From contig MU130378.1 of the NCBI GenBank assembly GCA_015039465.1, positions 2,112,570 through 2,176,569 of the forward strand: a DNA stretch of 64,000 nucleotides. Reading direction: 5' to 3'. The translations under genes were made by a program, and so were the position numbers. This document shows positions 1 to 12,071 of the stretch, piece by piece (the first letter of the stretch is position 1; every line of letters starts with the position of its first letter). The DNA is from Phlegmacium glaucopus. Taxonomy: Eukaryota > Basidiomycota > Agaricomycetes > Agaricales > Cortinariaceae. The notes under the pieces are model-generated. The model worked only from the letters and a program-made list of their open reading frames with translations, did not search any database and was not told the DNA's origin.

Positions 1-79
1 CATAGAATTTTTCAAAGTCAACATATTTATTGAGGATGATGAGTCTCCAAATAGAGTTCATGATTGGCTCACGAATCTT

Positions 80-2260
80 TCATCCCTGGGCCTTGATGAT
101 GAGATTCTCAAAGGGTTTTTGATTAGTGTATGTGATCTTGCATTTCTGTGTATTATTGAGATGAGGGTTCTCAAACACCGAGTCCTCATCATCTGCAAGG
201 TGAGGTGCCACAGCAAGAACTGATTTCGAGAGGGAGGACAAAGGTGAGACCTCTTGGCTGAAGAGCTCGAGCATCTTGTCATTGATAGTGTTGCCGCAGT
301 CCGGTTCTGAACCAAAGTTCGAACCTGAACTTTTGAGAACCGGACCGAAGTTCGGTTCAAAGTTCACAGCATGGCTGAACCGAACCTGTTTTGAGGTTCA
401 ACGAGGCGTAATTTGCCCGAACGCTGATATGATTTAAATCTGCATAAGCATGGTTTTTGCAATTTTTATCTATTATTTCAGCATAAATATTAATTAATGC
501 ACCAATAACTGGTTAATACAACTGATAATAAACAAGGGAATCAGAGTTGTCTACCCTACAACTGCTGATTAGACCTATTACTGTGTGACTTAAATGCATA
601 TAGTTAATAAGTGTGGTCAATAGACTATCATTTGTTACACTACAAATTGCATGTCTGGATTAAAACCAATAAATCCATGAATATCCTTATAGACTTGGCA
701 CAGGAAAAGTTAAATAAACAATATTGGGTTAGCAAATGTCATGGGGTGTGATTGTGGAGCAACAGAATATTATTAATAAATATTCAGGGGAAGGTTGGTG
801 CCCTAGCAACAGTGGAAGCAGAATAACCAAGATAGTGGAACCATGTGATTGTGTGGGAATCATGATGATTAAGGATAGGGGGAGTGCTGAACAATCATAA
901 AGATTGTTTCCAGGCACAATAGGCACAGTTCCCACCAAGAGGGGTGGAAACTACCTAAAATTAGGAACATGGGGCTAAAAATAGAACAACCCCTATGTTT
1001 CCAGGAACAATGAGTGCACATGGTGCCAGAACCAAAGTAAGGGTACCAGGAACCAGTATATCTATTTTTGGACATTATCTATTTTTAAATATCTCAAATG
1101 TATAAAATACCTCCCAGGGTTTGTAAATAGTCAGAAAATTGGATTCTTTCTTTCCCCCCCTCATTTGCAACCTAGTACAGCTCACTGTCTTAGACATTGA
1201 GCAAGAACACTTGTCTTTGAGTAGTGGACTTGAAAATAAATCAGTTTCTCAGAGTTGTTTGACTTGTTGCAATAATTGTTGAATTGTTGTAAAAGTTGTT
1301 GTTGTGTTAAAGTCATAGCAGAAGCAAGAGGGCTTCTTGTGTATGCAATTGTGTTAAAGTCATAGCAGAAGTTTGAGTCTTCTTGTGTATGCAATTGTGT
1401 TGAAGTTGTAACAAAGTCTTGGACTTTTGTGTACACAAATTGTAAATCAATCAGAAAAGTCTTAGGAATTCTTTGACTGATTGTTGGTGCAAGCCATAAA
1501 TTGCAAAACCACTTAAAAGTTTGATCATCCTTCAATTGATCCAAATTATTGTTGTTGTTGTGTGTATTAGTTGAAGTGAATTTCAAAGTCTTGGAAAGGT
1601 TATACTTTCTAGAAAACCCAACTTGCATTATTAAGATTGTATAAAGTATTGATTGAGTTATTGTTTTGAGTAGAGATTTTATAATCTTGAAAATACACCT
1701 TTTCTCAACAACCTCTGTGCAGTTACATCAACGCTTGCCTTATATGGTAATTAGTTCGGTTTAGAACCGAGAACCGGACCAGAACCAGGTTCAAGGTTCA
1801 GACTGTTGCCTGAACTGGACCAATAGTTTGGTTCAGGGTTCACCAAAAATGGCAGAGAACCGGACTGAACCGGACTTCGGCAACACTACTTGTCAAGCAC
1901 ATTTGGAGATAGATCAGATGGCGTGACATGAGGTGCTGAGTTGGAGTCAAGACTAGCCTGGAGTGATGCCCAGGCAGCCTCTTCAACAGCTCTGTCTTGA
2001 TCTTCCTGGTCTTGCAAACCAATTTCAGCACTGGGAGATAATTCACAAGGCAGATTATTCTGCCTCTTAGCCTTACTAGTAGAATGATGGATTTCAATTC
2101 ATTGTTTGAAGTCATCGATATAATTGACAGCTTCAGCAACTTTGAGACCAAGGGCCTTGAGGGAATCGGCAAGGACTGCAGCTGAAAGATCTCTTTTGAT
2201 GGCATCATCCACCAATTTCTCGCAAGCAATTGCTCTGGCATCAATGAATGGATCAGACAT
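80..2260 (-). pseudogene. Disrupted mobile-element-like ORF, split by a hAT-like insertion
   Basis: A minus-strand reading frame starts at an ATG at 2260 (MSDPFIDARAIACEKL), runs to the insertion point near 1889, and resumes on the far side of the insertion at 274 (MLELFSQEVSPLS), ending with TGA at 80. Taking out the inserted element plus one copy of the target duplication gives an uninterrupted frame across the junction (NVLDK then MLELF). A second defect is an in-frame TGA after DDFKQ, at about 2100, which could be a decayed CGA arginine codon. The protein is charged and alpha-helical in character. I do not recognise the family; the repeat-rich setting suggests a transposon-encoded protein, but that is inference. 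Confidence 0.5.
283..1888. mobile_element. Non-autonomous hAT-like DNA element (about 1.6 kb)
   Basis: The left end reads TAGTGTTGCCGCAGTCCGG (from 286) and the right end is its inverted match (CCGGACTTCGGCAACACTA, ending 1888). Flanks carry a near-perfect 8-bp duplication: CTTGTCAT at 275-282 and CTTGTCAA at 1889-1896, with three extra bases (TGA) at the left boundary. Both ends carry arrays of GGTTC/GAACC-type subterminal motifs (about 300-365 and 1755-1875). An 8-bp duplication, short TIRs and subterminal repeats fit the hAT superfamily. I see no transposase inside; the interior is AT-rich and contains direct repeats of a motif containing GTGTTAAAGTCATAGCAGAAG-like sequence (about 1290-1400). 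Confidence 0.65.
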
Positions 2261-2784
2261 GCAAGCGGACACATCCGTCCTAGCGGTTCAGACTCTGTAA
2301 CACCCTGGGATAGGACATTATGGTTGCTCATGAAGGAAGGTATGGACGATGGCGAGGTATGAGCTGGACACGAAGGAAAAAATGGACAGATGCAGGCAGA
2401 CAAAGAAAACTTGGATTAATATATGTTAAATAAATGGAACAACAAAGCTACTCTGTGCTGTGAGGTCAGAAGAAGGTGCTGAGGAAGTGAGCGATGACTT
2501 GCTCACCTGCACTGTGACCAAAGAGAGGTGAGACAACAGCGCACAGTTCAACCGACTCTTGACCCTCATGTCTCAGCACAGCATCAGCCAAACAGAGGCA
2601 CTGTGCCAAAATGGCCTCAAGTCAGACAGCGGACAGTGAGGGGACAATGCGAGAAATTAGAATTGCCTGTGAGTAGAGAATGTGATGCACAGAGGGCTGT
2701 CAGCTGGGGAAAGGGGGCTCGTGAAGGCGCAGAGGCCTCCGGAAAGCCTCCTTCAAGTTACCCTCGGAACCCGCCTTTACGTCG

Positions 2785-2908
2785 AGCTCTCTCGCGAGCT
2801 CGAGACCTTAGGTTTGTTTATTTGTTCAGCCATCAATTATTAGATAAGCTCCCTCATAGTATTAGTAAGAATAGCTCGCGAGACGAGCGGCTGCTTTTAG
2901 GAGCCTGA
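2785..2908. repeat. Copy of a dispersed TIR repeat (MITE-like)
   Basis: One end reads GAGCTCTCTCGCGAGCTCGA and the other AGCTCGCGAGACGAGCGGCT followed by GCTTTTAGGAGCCTGA. The same core (a segment with TTATTTGTTCAGCCATCAA and AATTATTAGATAAGCTCCCT) recurs in inverted orientation in the nest at 56.3-57.0 kb. A 126-codon plus-strand ORF (2528-2908) overlaps it and is probably spurious. Confidence 0.6.
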
Positions 2909-3903
2909 GGATTCACCCAATCAACCGACAAAAAGGTATTTAAAAATAGTGCTGGCGGAGTTATACAAATTATCCAAGATCATATTATCCATTATAGTCC
3001 GGATAACAGATCTGGCAATTGACTTCGAGGCCAAATTTGTCCGGATTGCCTTCTCCGTTTTTTGGCCAATTTTTGTTAGTCCTGTTTCTACCGCGCCCCT
3101 AAAACCGTGTCAGAAACTTCTTATGTAATCTTCGGAGCTTCAATTATCGTCGCGTCGAGTGGACGCGACGGGGTGGATATTTTGCGACGTTTTATATGCA
3201 AGGGATATGGGATTAGTTTAAAGAATATCGGGTGAAAATTTCGTCCTGAGCGGCTGAGTTCTCGTTGTCGATTTCGTTCCTGTGGGTCAGACAAGAGAAA
3301 GTACCTTACATAATCATTGAGATTGCCTCGAACTGCTCACCCATTTGCCTAACTCTTCCACATCAGCTCATAAGCCCCTAAATTTTTACAAGAATGATTA
3401 TTGTGATCTCTTAAAAGTCTTGTTCTCTAAATTTTATCCAACAACCTCTTCCTCGTTGAGAAAAACGCCTGCGACCAGATTTTCAAAGTCCGAAGATTAC
3501 ATAACAACTTTCTGACACGGTTCGGAGGGCGCGGTAAACAACAGACTTCATATATCGTGATCCGTAGGGCACATCACATATATCGAAGTCTGGCTAGGAG
3601 AGACTAAATTTTTGTCCGAATTGGACCTGGCCTAAACGTCAAAATGTATCAAATCTTGTCCGGATAGGGATCTGGCATTTTCTGGTATTGCGTTTAGCTG
3701 AGACTCGAGGGTTTCGACGTAGGCTCAACCTAATCCCCTCTCACTCGTCCACAACGAGACTAAATCTCGACTAGTTTTTTGGAGCGGTGCTTTTTAATTT
3801 TGATCAAAACGAGTCAGTGAATAGATGCTGGTTAGTATTGAGATAGTATACAGTGCATGCAGGTGAAATATATTATCGAAGTAATGCAATGTGAAGTTAG
3901 GGA
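2909..3903. other. Gene-free stretch with a large inverted repeat
   Basis: No coding potential was seen. An imperfect inverted repeat of about 48 bp has arms at 3089-3136 and 3489-3536 (shared core ACCGTGTCAGAAA and TTATGTAATCTTCGGA), separated by about 350 bp. Outside the arms, a motif beginning GTCCGGATA and containing GATCTGGCA occurs in direct orientation near 2998 and 3659. This looks like the remains of a non-autonomous transposable element. Confidence 0.5.
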
Positions 3904-6900
3904 CTAGGCAATCGGTGTTCGCCGAGGAGGTAGTGGTGGAGGCGATTTTCCTTCAGTCACCGTCTGTAAATTAGCACTCGTTTCCAAAGTAATTGAAAAA
4001 TCTTCCCGGTCTAAAGTCGGTACCGGATTACTTGAATCCTGGACGGCTGGCTCTGATGAAGGTGGGGTTAATGTGCCTTCAATAGAAGCCCTTCGGATAC
4101 GCTCGTCCTTCAAAGCAATAGTTTTTAGTGCTTGAGACGCAGACGAAGACGGAGAGGAAAACACATCGGCAGATGTGTCAGTGCCAGCACGCGGCACTGC
4201 CATGGGGGATGACCGAGGAGGTAGGGGAGGAGGCGTGGGTTTCACGGCTGGCTGTGAAGGAGGCAATGGCGCGGTCACTGGTGTCGAAGAATCCTCAGAT
4301 AGAGTTCGCGTCTCCGTTTCCGGTCCCGAGCCAGAGGGAGTCTTCCATAGTCGGTATACACTCTGAATGGTTGGGTTTTTTAGCATATTTTCCGAAGGAC
4401 TAGCTGGAGTCGATTGCAGTTGCGGTACGACATATCCCATGGACTGGACTTCCCCCCGATGACTTGCATGAATCCCAGGTATGGACATTGTTTTGGCCTG
4501 TGGTTGAACGAGAATAGGAGGACTCTTGACAGGCTCTTCCGTAACTAGTAGCTCTTGAGCATCCAACTCAGCAGTGACCCGACCCATCGATGGCGTCGAC
4601 TTTTTGGATGATAGCCGGGTGGCTGAGAGACGCGCTGCTGATGTTACAATGGAAGGATTAATCGGCGTGTCCGAATAAACAGATTCATTGGGAAGCAGGG
4701 AATTACTCGGAACTCCTGTACTAGCCGGTTTATCCGTTGCAGAGGGGGATGAAGGTCGCAGTGCATCTGAATTATCGTCGACGTGGGCCGTTCGTTCCCG
4801 TTCCCTTCTCTCAGCCACAGCTGCTCTAACCTCGGCGTAGCTGGCACGCGCCTTGTGAGAAAAGTTGTCTTCCAGGGGTGAGCCTAGACGTGGAGGGCTG
4901 TGGCTCCTTGAGCTCTCGTCTGATGCAGCGTCTTTCTTGATGAAACCTGTCCAGTTTACTCCCCACTTACGCATCGCCTCCTTCGCCGTATTGCTAATCG
5001 CTTGCTTGTCCGCCGCTTTCGATTTCAACGCTGAAAAAAATGAAGGGGGACTCGGCGAACGCCCAATTTGTGATGCATCGGAGTTCCTATTAGGTGTAGT
5101 AGGGATAGAATTTGCGTGTAGATTTGGAGTCTCTTGATTGGACGATCCTTGTTCTAATCTTACAGAGTGTTGTGAAGAGGAGCGCCTCGAAGAGTGAGGG
5201 GAGAGATAAGTCGCCGGTTGTGATGGCTCATGTTCGTCTTCGGAGCGGTCGGGGGTAACTGCACGAGTACTTTCTGACTTGCTGGAATAGGAATTGGAGC
5301 GCGTAGGTCGTAATGATCCCCCGTTTTCGACGGAGCGCCCTCGAGGTTCTAAGGCTTCCGGCTGATTGACATCTGCCACATGGTTTGATGAGGACAACAT
5401 GCCTAAATCATCAGCAGCCAAAGACGAGAACCATGTCCGTCTTCTCGCACTGTTGCGTGAAGAATCAGGAATATGAAAAGGATCAGATGACTCTTCCAAA
5501 ACGGTGGGCACAGAATGTGAAGGCTTGTCGGCAGTGACAGTGGTACTAGGCAAAGTTGCAGTAAAGTCGATATCGTCCATTGATTTCGACACAACCGGAG
5601 CTATACACTCTGAAGGAAAGCCTGGCATGCCAGTATCTGGCAAAGGAGCAGATGCAACTGATTGCACATCTTCGGGAGTAGAAACTGGCCGAGGATGAAA
5701 TTTTCTGCAAGCGTCTGACCAGATCCCACCTCGGTGTTCATATGATCCACTCTCAAAGAACGAGATGTCATCCATATTTGGCATAACCACGGACTCTTGA
5801 ATCTAATGTTATATCAGCAAAACAATTACGAAAATTTAACTAACGACCCACAATCTCTCTGAACTTGGATTCAATAGTGCTCAAAATCATTCCCCATGTC
5901 AGTTGACGATCACTGACAATAGGTTCTAATTCTAGAACCATTCTCGGTGTCTGGGTAAATGCATACCAAATGCGATTACTGGGCGGGCGTTTGACCTTTA
6001 TCAATAGATTACCCTCCAATTCCTTGAGGACTGCAGCCAACACCAGTTTGACGGTGTATGATTTGAAACGAGCACCGAGGTTAATGACGGCTGTTGCCTC
6101 CAGGGTAAGTCGTATCTCACCCTTGTAAAATAGGTGGACCTCCAATGATGCATCGCCTTCCTTGGTAAGCTCTTTGAGCATCGGTTTACTTAACATAGGG
6201 GTCTTGTTGCCGACCGAAACTTCCGTGACAGCTATTTCTGTGAGAAAAGCTGGACGCTTGACCTTAGAAAGCTTTTTCATAAGTCTGCCAATGATGAATG
6301 CCTCGAGATTGTGGGTGCGATAGTGACTGAAGAATATACGGCCGAGGAGGGCATTTAACCATCGCATTGGTATCACATCCGGCTGTTCATCAAGAGTGGA
6401 CACGAGGTGGTTCATGTCGGCAGCTTGAAAGACGGCATGTAAAGGTGCAAGGGTAGGTGTCTGGACAAGTTGCTCAGAAGCGTGAATTAAAGCCAAGTAC
6501 CAATCCTCCATTTCGACGGTTGAACGAGCAAATATGTACCACGGGGAGGACGGATCCGAGAACGCCTCCTTCACGACATCCCTTTTTTCGTCGTCTACCG
6601 ACCCTTCCCTTTGCGCTTCTCGTTTTTTACCAGCGCCGTTATTCGGCCCTGATTTTGTACTTCCAACAACCTTTTCCACAGGGTCCTCTTTCGTAGAATT
6701 AGGGATATCGGCGGAACTTGCACCCTTCAGTCTAAGGCAAATTGCGTTCCGTTTAGCAAAGAGCTCCCCATCTGGTAAACCTTCAGGGTAAATGATAACT
6801 TGATGGCCGCTGAGCTCCACGGCGGCTCCGCACTCAGTCATGTCCTCATCCTCGTAGAGATAGAGTACTTTGCCCTTCAGAACAGCATACCACATGTCTT

Positions 6901-7246
6901 TTGGGCGGGATTTTTTGGGATCTTTTGAGCGAGCATCTAAGAATGATCGAACCAGTGTGACATATCCGCCATCACCTGCCGACTCTTCGAACGTCCGTCT
7001 CATAGTAAGCCACCCTTTCCGAGTGCGAGGAAGGTCATTGGTTTCTGGGGACGCTGATATGTCTTCCAGAGGTTTTTCTGTCTCTATACCGTCTGCCTCC
7101 ATGTATCTCTGGTTTTTGACAACATTGGGGGTTCGCACTGGCACTGGAACCGACGTGTATATTGAGTAGAAGATGGCAGCGGCGATGACGAGAGGAATAA
7201 ATGTGATGCCCCCAAGAACATATGCATACAAGAGGGCCTTTAGCAT
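3904..7246 (-). CDS. Nvj2/TEX2-like PH and SMP-LTD lipid-transfer protein
   Basis: Two exons: 7246-5845 and 5795-3904, giving 1097 aa. The donor GTTAGT and the acceptor ending CAAG restore the frame. Residues about 4-32 form a hydrophobic N-terminal anchor ([20 protein letters not shown]). A PH domain follows (about 75-250, containing [20 protein letters not shown] and [20 protein letters not shown]). A tubular SMP-type lipid-binding domain occupies about 275-467 ([17 protein letters not shown] to ESKFREIVG). The C-terminal half (about 630 aa) is Ser/Pro-rich and disordered, ending in proline-rich [14 protein letters not shown]. Yeast Nvj2 has the same order and is an ER protein at organelle contact sites that helps move ceramide from ER to Golgi. 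The long tail makes this protein longer than yeast Nvj2. Confidence 0.85.
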
Positions 7247-7594
7247 TCTCTAGAAAGGCAAATGGTGTTCGCAAAGGAGTTCAGTTCGAGACAGTCACTG
7301 GCATACAGTGGCATGGTCGGTCACGGGCAACGTACACGTGTACCGTGACGCGTCTATTTCAGTCAGGCCAAGTATTTTCTAAGTGATGTTCATAAATAGC
7401 TGGATCCTGATGGTAAAACGAGTAGATGCGGCAACATATAGATTGAATGTGCGAAATTAGGAGGATACAGTACTTAGATAAATCATAAGTGCCCAGCTGT
7501 CACGACGCGTTGCAATCTAATCGCAGTCACCGCTCGTGCTGTCGAACATGACTAATTGAATCGTGCGGTAGAAACGAACGCCAGAACCTCAGCA

Positions 7595-8406
7595 TTATAT
7601 TGCCCCCCGTGATGCTGCCTTGTTGTTCCTGCGAGGCGTCTGACCAGGCCTTCGTCTGCCCATCACAACCATCGAAAACATTCCTTTTCTTACTTGTTCT
7701 GTAGGTGTCGGTAAGACGGCCACCCAGTGACCATTGCCCCATTTCCAACTATCTAGCTCTAGTTGTGGCAAGGAAGGATGATCAAGAAGCATAGGGGGGT
7801 GAATTTTGTTGAATACGGGATGGGAAGGGACAGTAAGTCGATTACCAAAGGCCCGATCCTGATATGGAATGTGACATGAGGTTTCTTTCGCTTGTGGCGG
7901 GCACAAGCTGATCGTTATAGTTGGAGCGGATACATGTCTACTGGGAATGGTTATGACATGTTCAGTCTGTGGCTAATATGAGCAAATGAAGTGTTGACCG
8001 AGATAGGAATATACCATGTCAGACGATCGCCGTCGCTTTCGTCGTGTTTGCTCATTCGGAAATGTTTTCTCCAGGTCAGGTTTAGCCATAGGTCGCACAC
8101 AATTTATAGTGTTTAGATCCAGCACGCCTACAGGCTGGAAAACGGGTCTGAATATGTATTTCCAAAACGAAATTACAGGAGACGTACTAGGATATCTTCG
8201 AGAGCATCACCGTGACGTAGCTCCAAGTCTAGCAGAACCTGGGCAACATTCTCAAAGTTATTGTTTAGCATATTGCACAAAGTTGTGCACATTGGTGTAA
8301 TAGTCCTGCCGCAGATTCCAACTATACATTGCCATGCGACCTCAGGATTTGGGGGGAGAAGTACACGCAGAGTGTTCAGGTCTACCACCTTAGGGTTGAT
8401 GGGCAT
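7595..8406 (-). CDS. Unrecognised three-exon gene, 238 aa
   Basis: Exons 8406-8188, 8134-8015 and 7972-7595, all in phase 0; the first donor is GTACGT and its acceptor TTTTCCAG. Introns are 53 and 42 nt. The proposed start is ATG at 8406 (MPINPKVVDLNTLR). The open frame continues upstream of it into a hydrophobic stretch (LIGTLTLFVCIVVYIVMP), so an extra 5' exon and a membrane segment are possible. Exon 1 is cysteine-containing (CIVGICGRTITPMCTTLC); exon 2 ends in a basic run (RRKRRRSS), possibly a nuclear signal; exon 3 holds LDSWKWGNGHWVAVLPT. I do not recognise the family. It is divergent from the DUF6535 gene, with about 500 bp between starts. Confidence 0.55.
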
Positions 8407-8905
8407 TACTATGTAGACGACTATGCAAACGAAGAGTGTAAGCGTACCAATGAGCTCTGCTCCTCCGAGACTGTGCCATTTGGCTCAATATGCAGGTCGA
8501 GTAAAGGAGCAGGTGTCGCAGTAAGGCAAGCAAACATGTTTGACAGACAAAGGCAGACTGTGAATGACCGAAAAGAAATGTTAGCTGAGGGAAAACATGG
8601 CGGCTGGTGTGTACATATGACTTGGCTTATTCTCCTTGATGTGCCGGCTTTCACCTGGCCGGTTAACCGACTCCTACAATCTAGGTCTGCCGATACCTCT
8701 GTTCGTGAGGATGGATAATACGGCTAATGATCCAAAGGGAAAGCCTTCGATTGTCAACGAATGCAATGACTAGTAGATTCTCCCATGTGATAGTCAGGGA
8801 CACCTGCACCGCATGAATCAACGCTTCCTTTACGTTGTTCAGATACATATACATAGTCCCTTTCCCCCTCGCTCTTCCATCTCATTTCCCTCCCTATTTG
8901 CTGGC

Positions 8906-11180
8906 ATGGCAGAAAAAGACAGAGGTGCACACAACCATACATACCGACCCTTTGACTTATCTCATCGTCAATTTCTTCATGACTAGTCGATGCCTATCAC
9001 CCGAGTCGATACGACGATCCTTCGGCAAAGCTGTGGTCAACCTATCTCTCCAATTCAGAAAAGTATGACCAAAGGATGGCTCAGAATTGGATGGGCGACA
9101 TGGATTCGGTCCTTATCTTTGTGAGCACCTGCTTTTAGAGATCGAAGATGTACTTCAGTTCACCAGCAATCTGTCTACGTCCTGCCAGGCTGGCTTATTC
9201 TCCGCCAGCCTTACTGCGTTTATTACACAGAGTTACCAGTCGCTCAACCCCAACTCGAGTGATGATACCGTATTTTTGTTGGCCCAGATTTCGGAGCAAC
9301 TGGCAGCACTCTCAAACTCCACTTCCCCTTCTGGACTGACATCCCGCATAATGGCCAATTATAAGCCCGTTTTTTCTCCCTCAACTTCTGCCATAGTTTG
9401 TAATATTCTATGGTTCCTTAGTCTCGGCTTTAGCCTTGCTTGCGCTCTTTCAGCCACCCTCGTCGAGCAATGGACGCGACACTATATCCAAGCTTGCAAT
9501 AGCAAACCTGCACCACAAGACCGCGCTCGAATTAGCGTTTACCTCTTCGAAGGCATTAAGCAGTACAAAATGGCAGCTGTTGTCGAGGCGATACCCATGC
9601 TCCTCCACATATCCGTATTCTTGTTTTTTATAGGCCTAGTCGCATTTCTCGTACCTGTGAATCCTGCCATCCAATATCTTATGCTCGGCATGCTACTCTT
9701 CTGCGGCTGCTTATATTTTCTGATCACCATCCTACCTATTTTTCATCTTGCTTGTCCCTTTCGGACGCCCCTTTCAAGTGTATTTTGGCGGCTCCTTCAA
9801 CAAACCCCCCTTTACCTTTATCGACGAGGCCCTCGGGAAAAGGCATTTCCAGCGACCCCTTCTATGGAGGAAGCTAGAGAGTTATATGCAATGGATATTA
9901 CTGCAGAACGCGACGAACGCGATTTCAAGGCAATGTGCTGGACGCTTAATGCCTTGCGTGAAGACAACGAACTTGAACCATTCATCGAAGTTATCCCAAG
10001 CGTGGTCTCAGGGCATGACTACAGCGCCAAATTACTCCTGGATAATTTACTAAATCACCATGAGGTCACCATCAAACTTGGCTACCGTCTCCCAAGGCTT
10101 TTGGCGACGTGCATAGGCGGCCTTCTGGACCCTTCAATCGCTCAAAAACGAGCTATAACTTGTTTAAAGGCGATGTGGTCCCTAACCATGCTTTCTATGC
10201 CAAAAGCCCAACACATACAAGCAACATCATCTCGGCAGAATCTCAAATTCAAAGAAGACGCACTCGCCCTGCTGCATAACGTGGAGAAAGCAATCCCCTT
10301 GGCTGAAGGGTACATCTCGTCTGCCAGCATTGTCGTGGCCAGGAGTTTAATGGACATGCAAATTGAGCGCGCTGCTGCAATGGAAGAGCGCGTTTTGGAG
10401 ATTTGCCAGAACCTGATATCCAGCCCTAGCATTCCCAGCCAGGACAAAACCTCCTTCTCTTGCGAGAGACAGAACATCAGTGATGCACTTCATCATAGGC
10501 TTCATATCCTGCACAAGGAAATCTTCGGGTTTAAAAATAAAAGACTGACAACTCCGCTACCTCACATCATGATCGAAGCTGTCGCAGCCCAACAAACCCG
10601 CCTAATGACTACTGCAGCCAGCTCCACCGGCAATGACAGTGTTGATGTAGAATCGCTACAGAAACTCTTACATTCTCTCAAGGAATTTCAGCTCATTTTA
10701 AACCAAGCAGGATTTTCCCTTGCCCTAGAATATACCGCCAGAATTCTAACTTCCGACCAACTACCCCATGAAGCATTTAACACCTTGCGGCGCACCTTCT
10801 TCAGGCTAAATTTCAACCTTCCCTTTACTAAGGGGTCGCAGGAACGCTTAGTAACATGCCTGGAGGAAGCGGCCGAACAGAGTTCTCGTGGCTCTACACG
10901 GTTGCCGCACAATATTGTCGATATCCTACTTGGCATGACGCGAGCTCTGAAGGATCCCCTTTGTATTATGAAAGCCAGAGGAATAATCACGAGCTATATG
11001 AAATTCGCACCAGATGCAGCTGCACCCCAAGCCTTATCCGCTCTTGAGAAAATTTTACCTCGTGATCCTCAAGTTTGCTCCCCACTGGATTTGTTCAGTT
11101 CACACCTCTACACAGACGCCAGGCCCAGCAGGAGCTTGAAACGGTCAAGAACGGGCTCATTATCGGCGCCATATACGTAA
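8906..11180 (+). CDS. DUF6535 domain-containing membrane protein
   Basis: Exons 8906-8924, 8987-9120 and 9189-11180, giving 714 aa. The ATG at 8906 (MAEKDR) splices in frame to the conserved DUF6535 opening (KLWSTYLSNSEKYDQ, then NWMGDMDSVLIFAGLFSAS) across two introns of 62 and 68 nt; this exact fit decides the start. The domain continues with LTAFITQSYQSLNPN, then the typical transmembrane pairs: VCNILWFLSLGFSLACALSA with EQWTRHY, and two more helices around HISVFLFFIGLVAFLVPV and LMLGMLLFCGCLYFLITILP. About 430 residues after the last helix are probably cytosolic and alpha-helical. DUF6535 proteins are abundant in Agaricomycetes; their function is unknown. Confidence 0.9.
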
Positions 11181-12071
11181 ATGCCAACTGAGGACTCAGA
11201 CTTGTTCACTGTGAGTTCCATAGGGAAGTTTGTCCGTCACCAGGCGGCATATAACTTCGGCTTCGGGGTCTAAATCTTGATATCCGTATTCGATGAAGGA
11301 ATTTGTTGTGGGTGAACCGTACAGTACAAGAAAACAAACAATTTGACGGTCAGGCCGGTGGATCAACGAACATATCTCTGAAGCTACCTAGAGTCGTCTC
11401 TGTGTTAACCCGTACTAGTCCATGGACACCCAAGAGTATGGGTTATTACAGAGTATGGGTTATGACAAAGCTCGTCCGAGCCAGTTTTTCTGGTCATTAG
11501 GGGTGCATTATGTATTAAATGACTAGAGTATGCGAAAAGTATAATCAAACCACTTTTCACATTTCTCAATACCTTCTATGAACGCCGACAGGGGAGACCA
11601 TCAAATACTCGAGCAGTATCACTCATCCAGCCTGCAGGAGTCGTGAGGAACGAAACCAATTCTAATTACATCTTATTTTACCTTAAATCATTCATAATTG
11701 TAGTATGGTCAGTACATCTCTCCTACTAGACTGAATGGTACGATCGCTCCGTCCAAAATTGGTGGCAGAACCTATGGGTTATGGTCCCGCTGAAAAGCTA
11801 TGGGTTATGGGATATGGGAGAGTTCGGTCCGTTTAGCAGGGAACCGACGTGAAAAAGTATGGGTTATTGGAGGTTATGGGTCATCACAGGTATGGGTTAA
11901 GACAGAGACGACTGTATTACAGAAAAATAGGGGTTAAACGAAATTACGGGAAGAGTATAAGAATTCTGGTCTATACAACATGTATTGTACTGGAATCCGA
12001 CGATTCTAAACCATCCAGTTCAAGGTCCAAAAGCGCCTATTATACGCATTGTAAGAATAATTCTCCGGCGT
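11181..12071. repeat. Intergenic region with dispersed TATGGGTTAT motifs
   Basis: No gene was seen in about 890 bp. The decamer TATGGGTTAT occurs at 11437, 11454, 11773, 11799 and 11858, and close variants at 11874 and 11891. All are on the plus strand. Short plus-strand ORFs here look accidental. Confidence 0.5.

Noticed and set aside
739..1740. Possible solo LTR inside the hAT-like element (TATA-like GTATAAAATACC near 1096, transcript-leader-like sequence after it)
   Set aside because: I could not define matching TG...CA ends or a 5-bp target duplication, so it is not reported as a feature.
2528..2908. 126-codon plus-strand ORF
   Set aside because: Its second half is the dispersed repeat 2785-2908 and it has no recognisable motif.
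4128..5137. Plus-strand ORFs opposite the Nvj2-like gene
   Set aside because: They are antisense shadows of a long, well-supported coding frame.
8016..8718. Plus-strand ORFs of 94 and 129 codons
   Set aside because: The opposite strand splices into a consistent three-exon gene with good signals.
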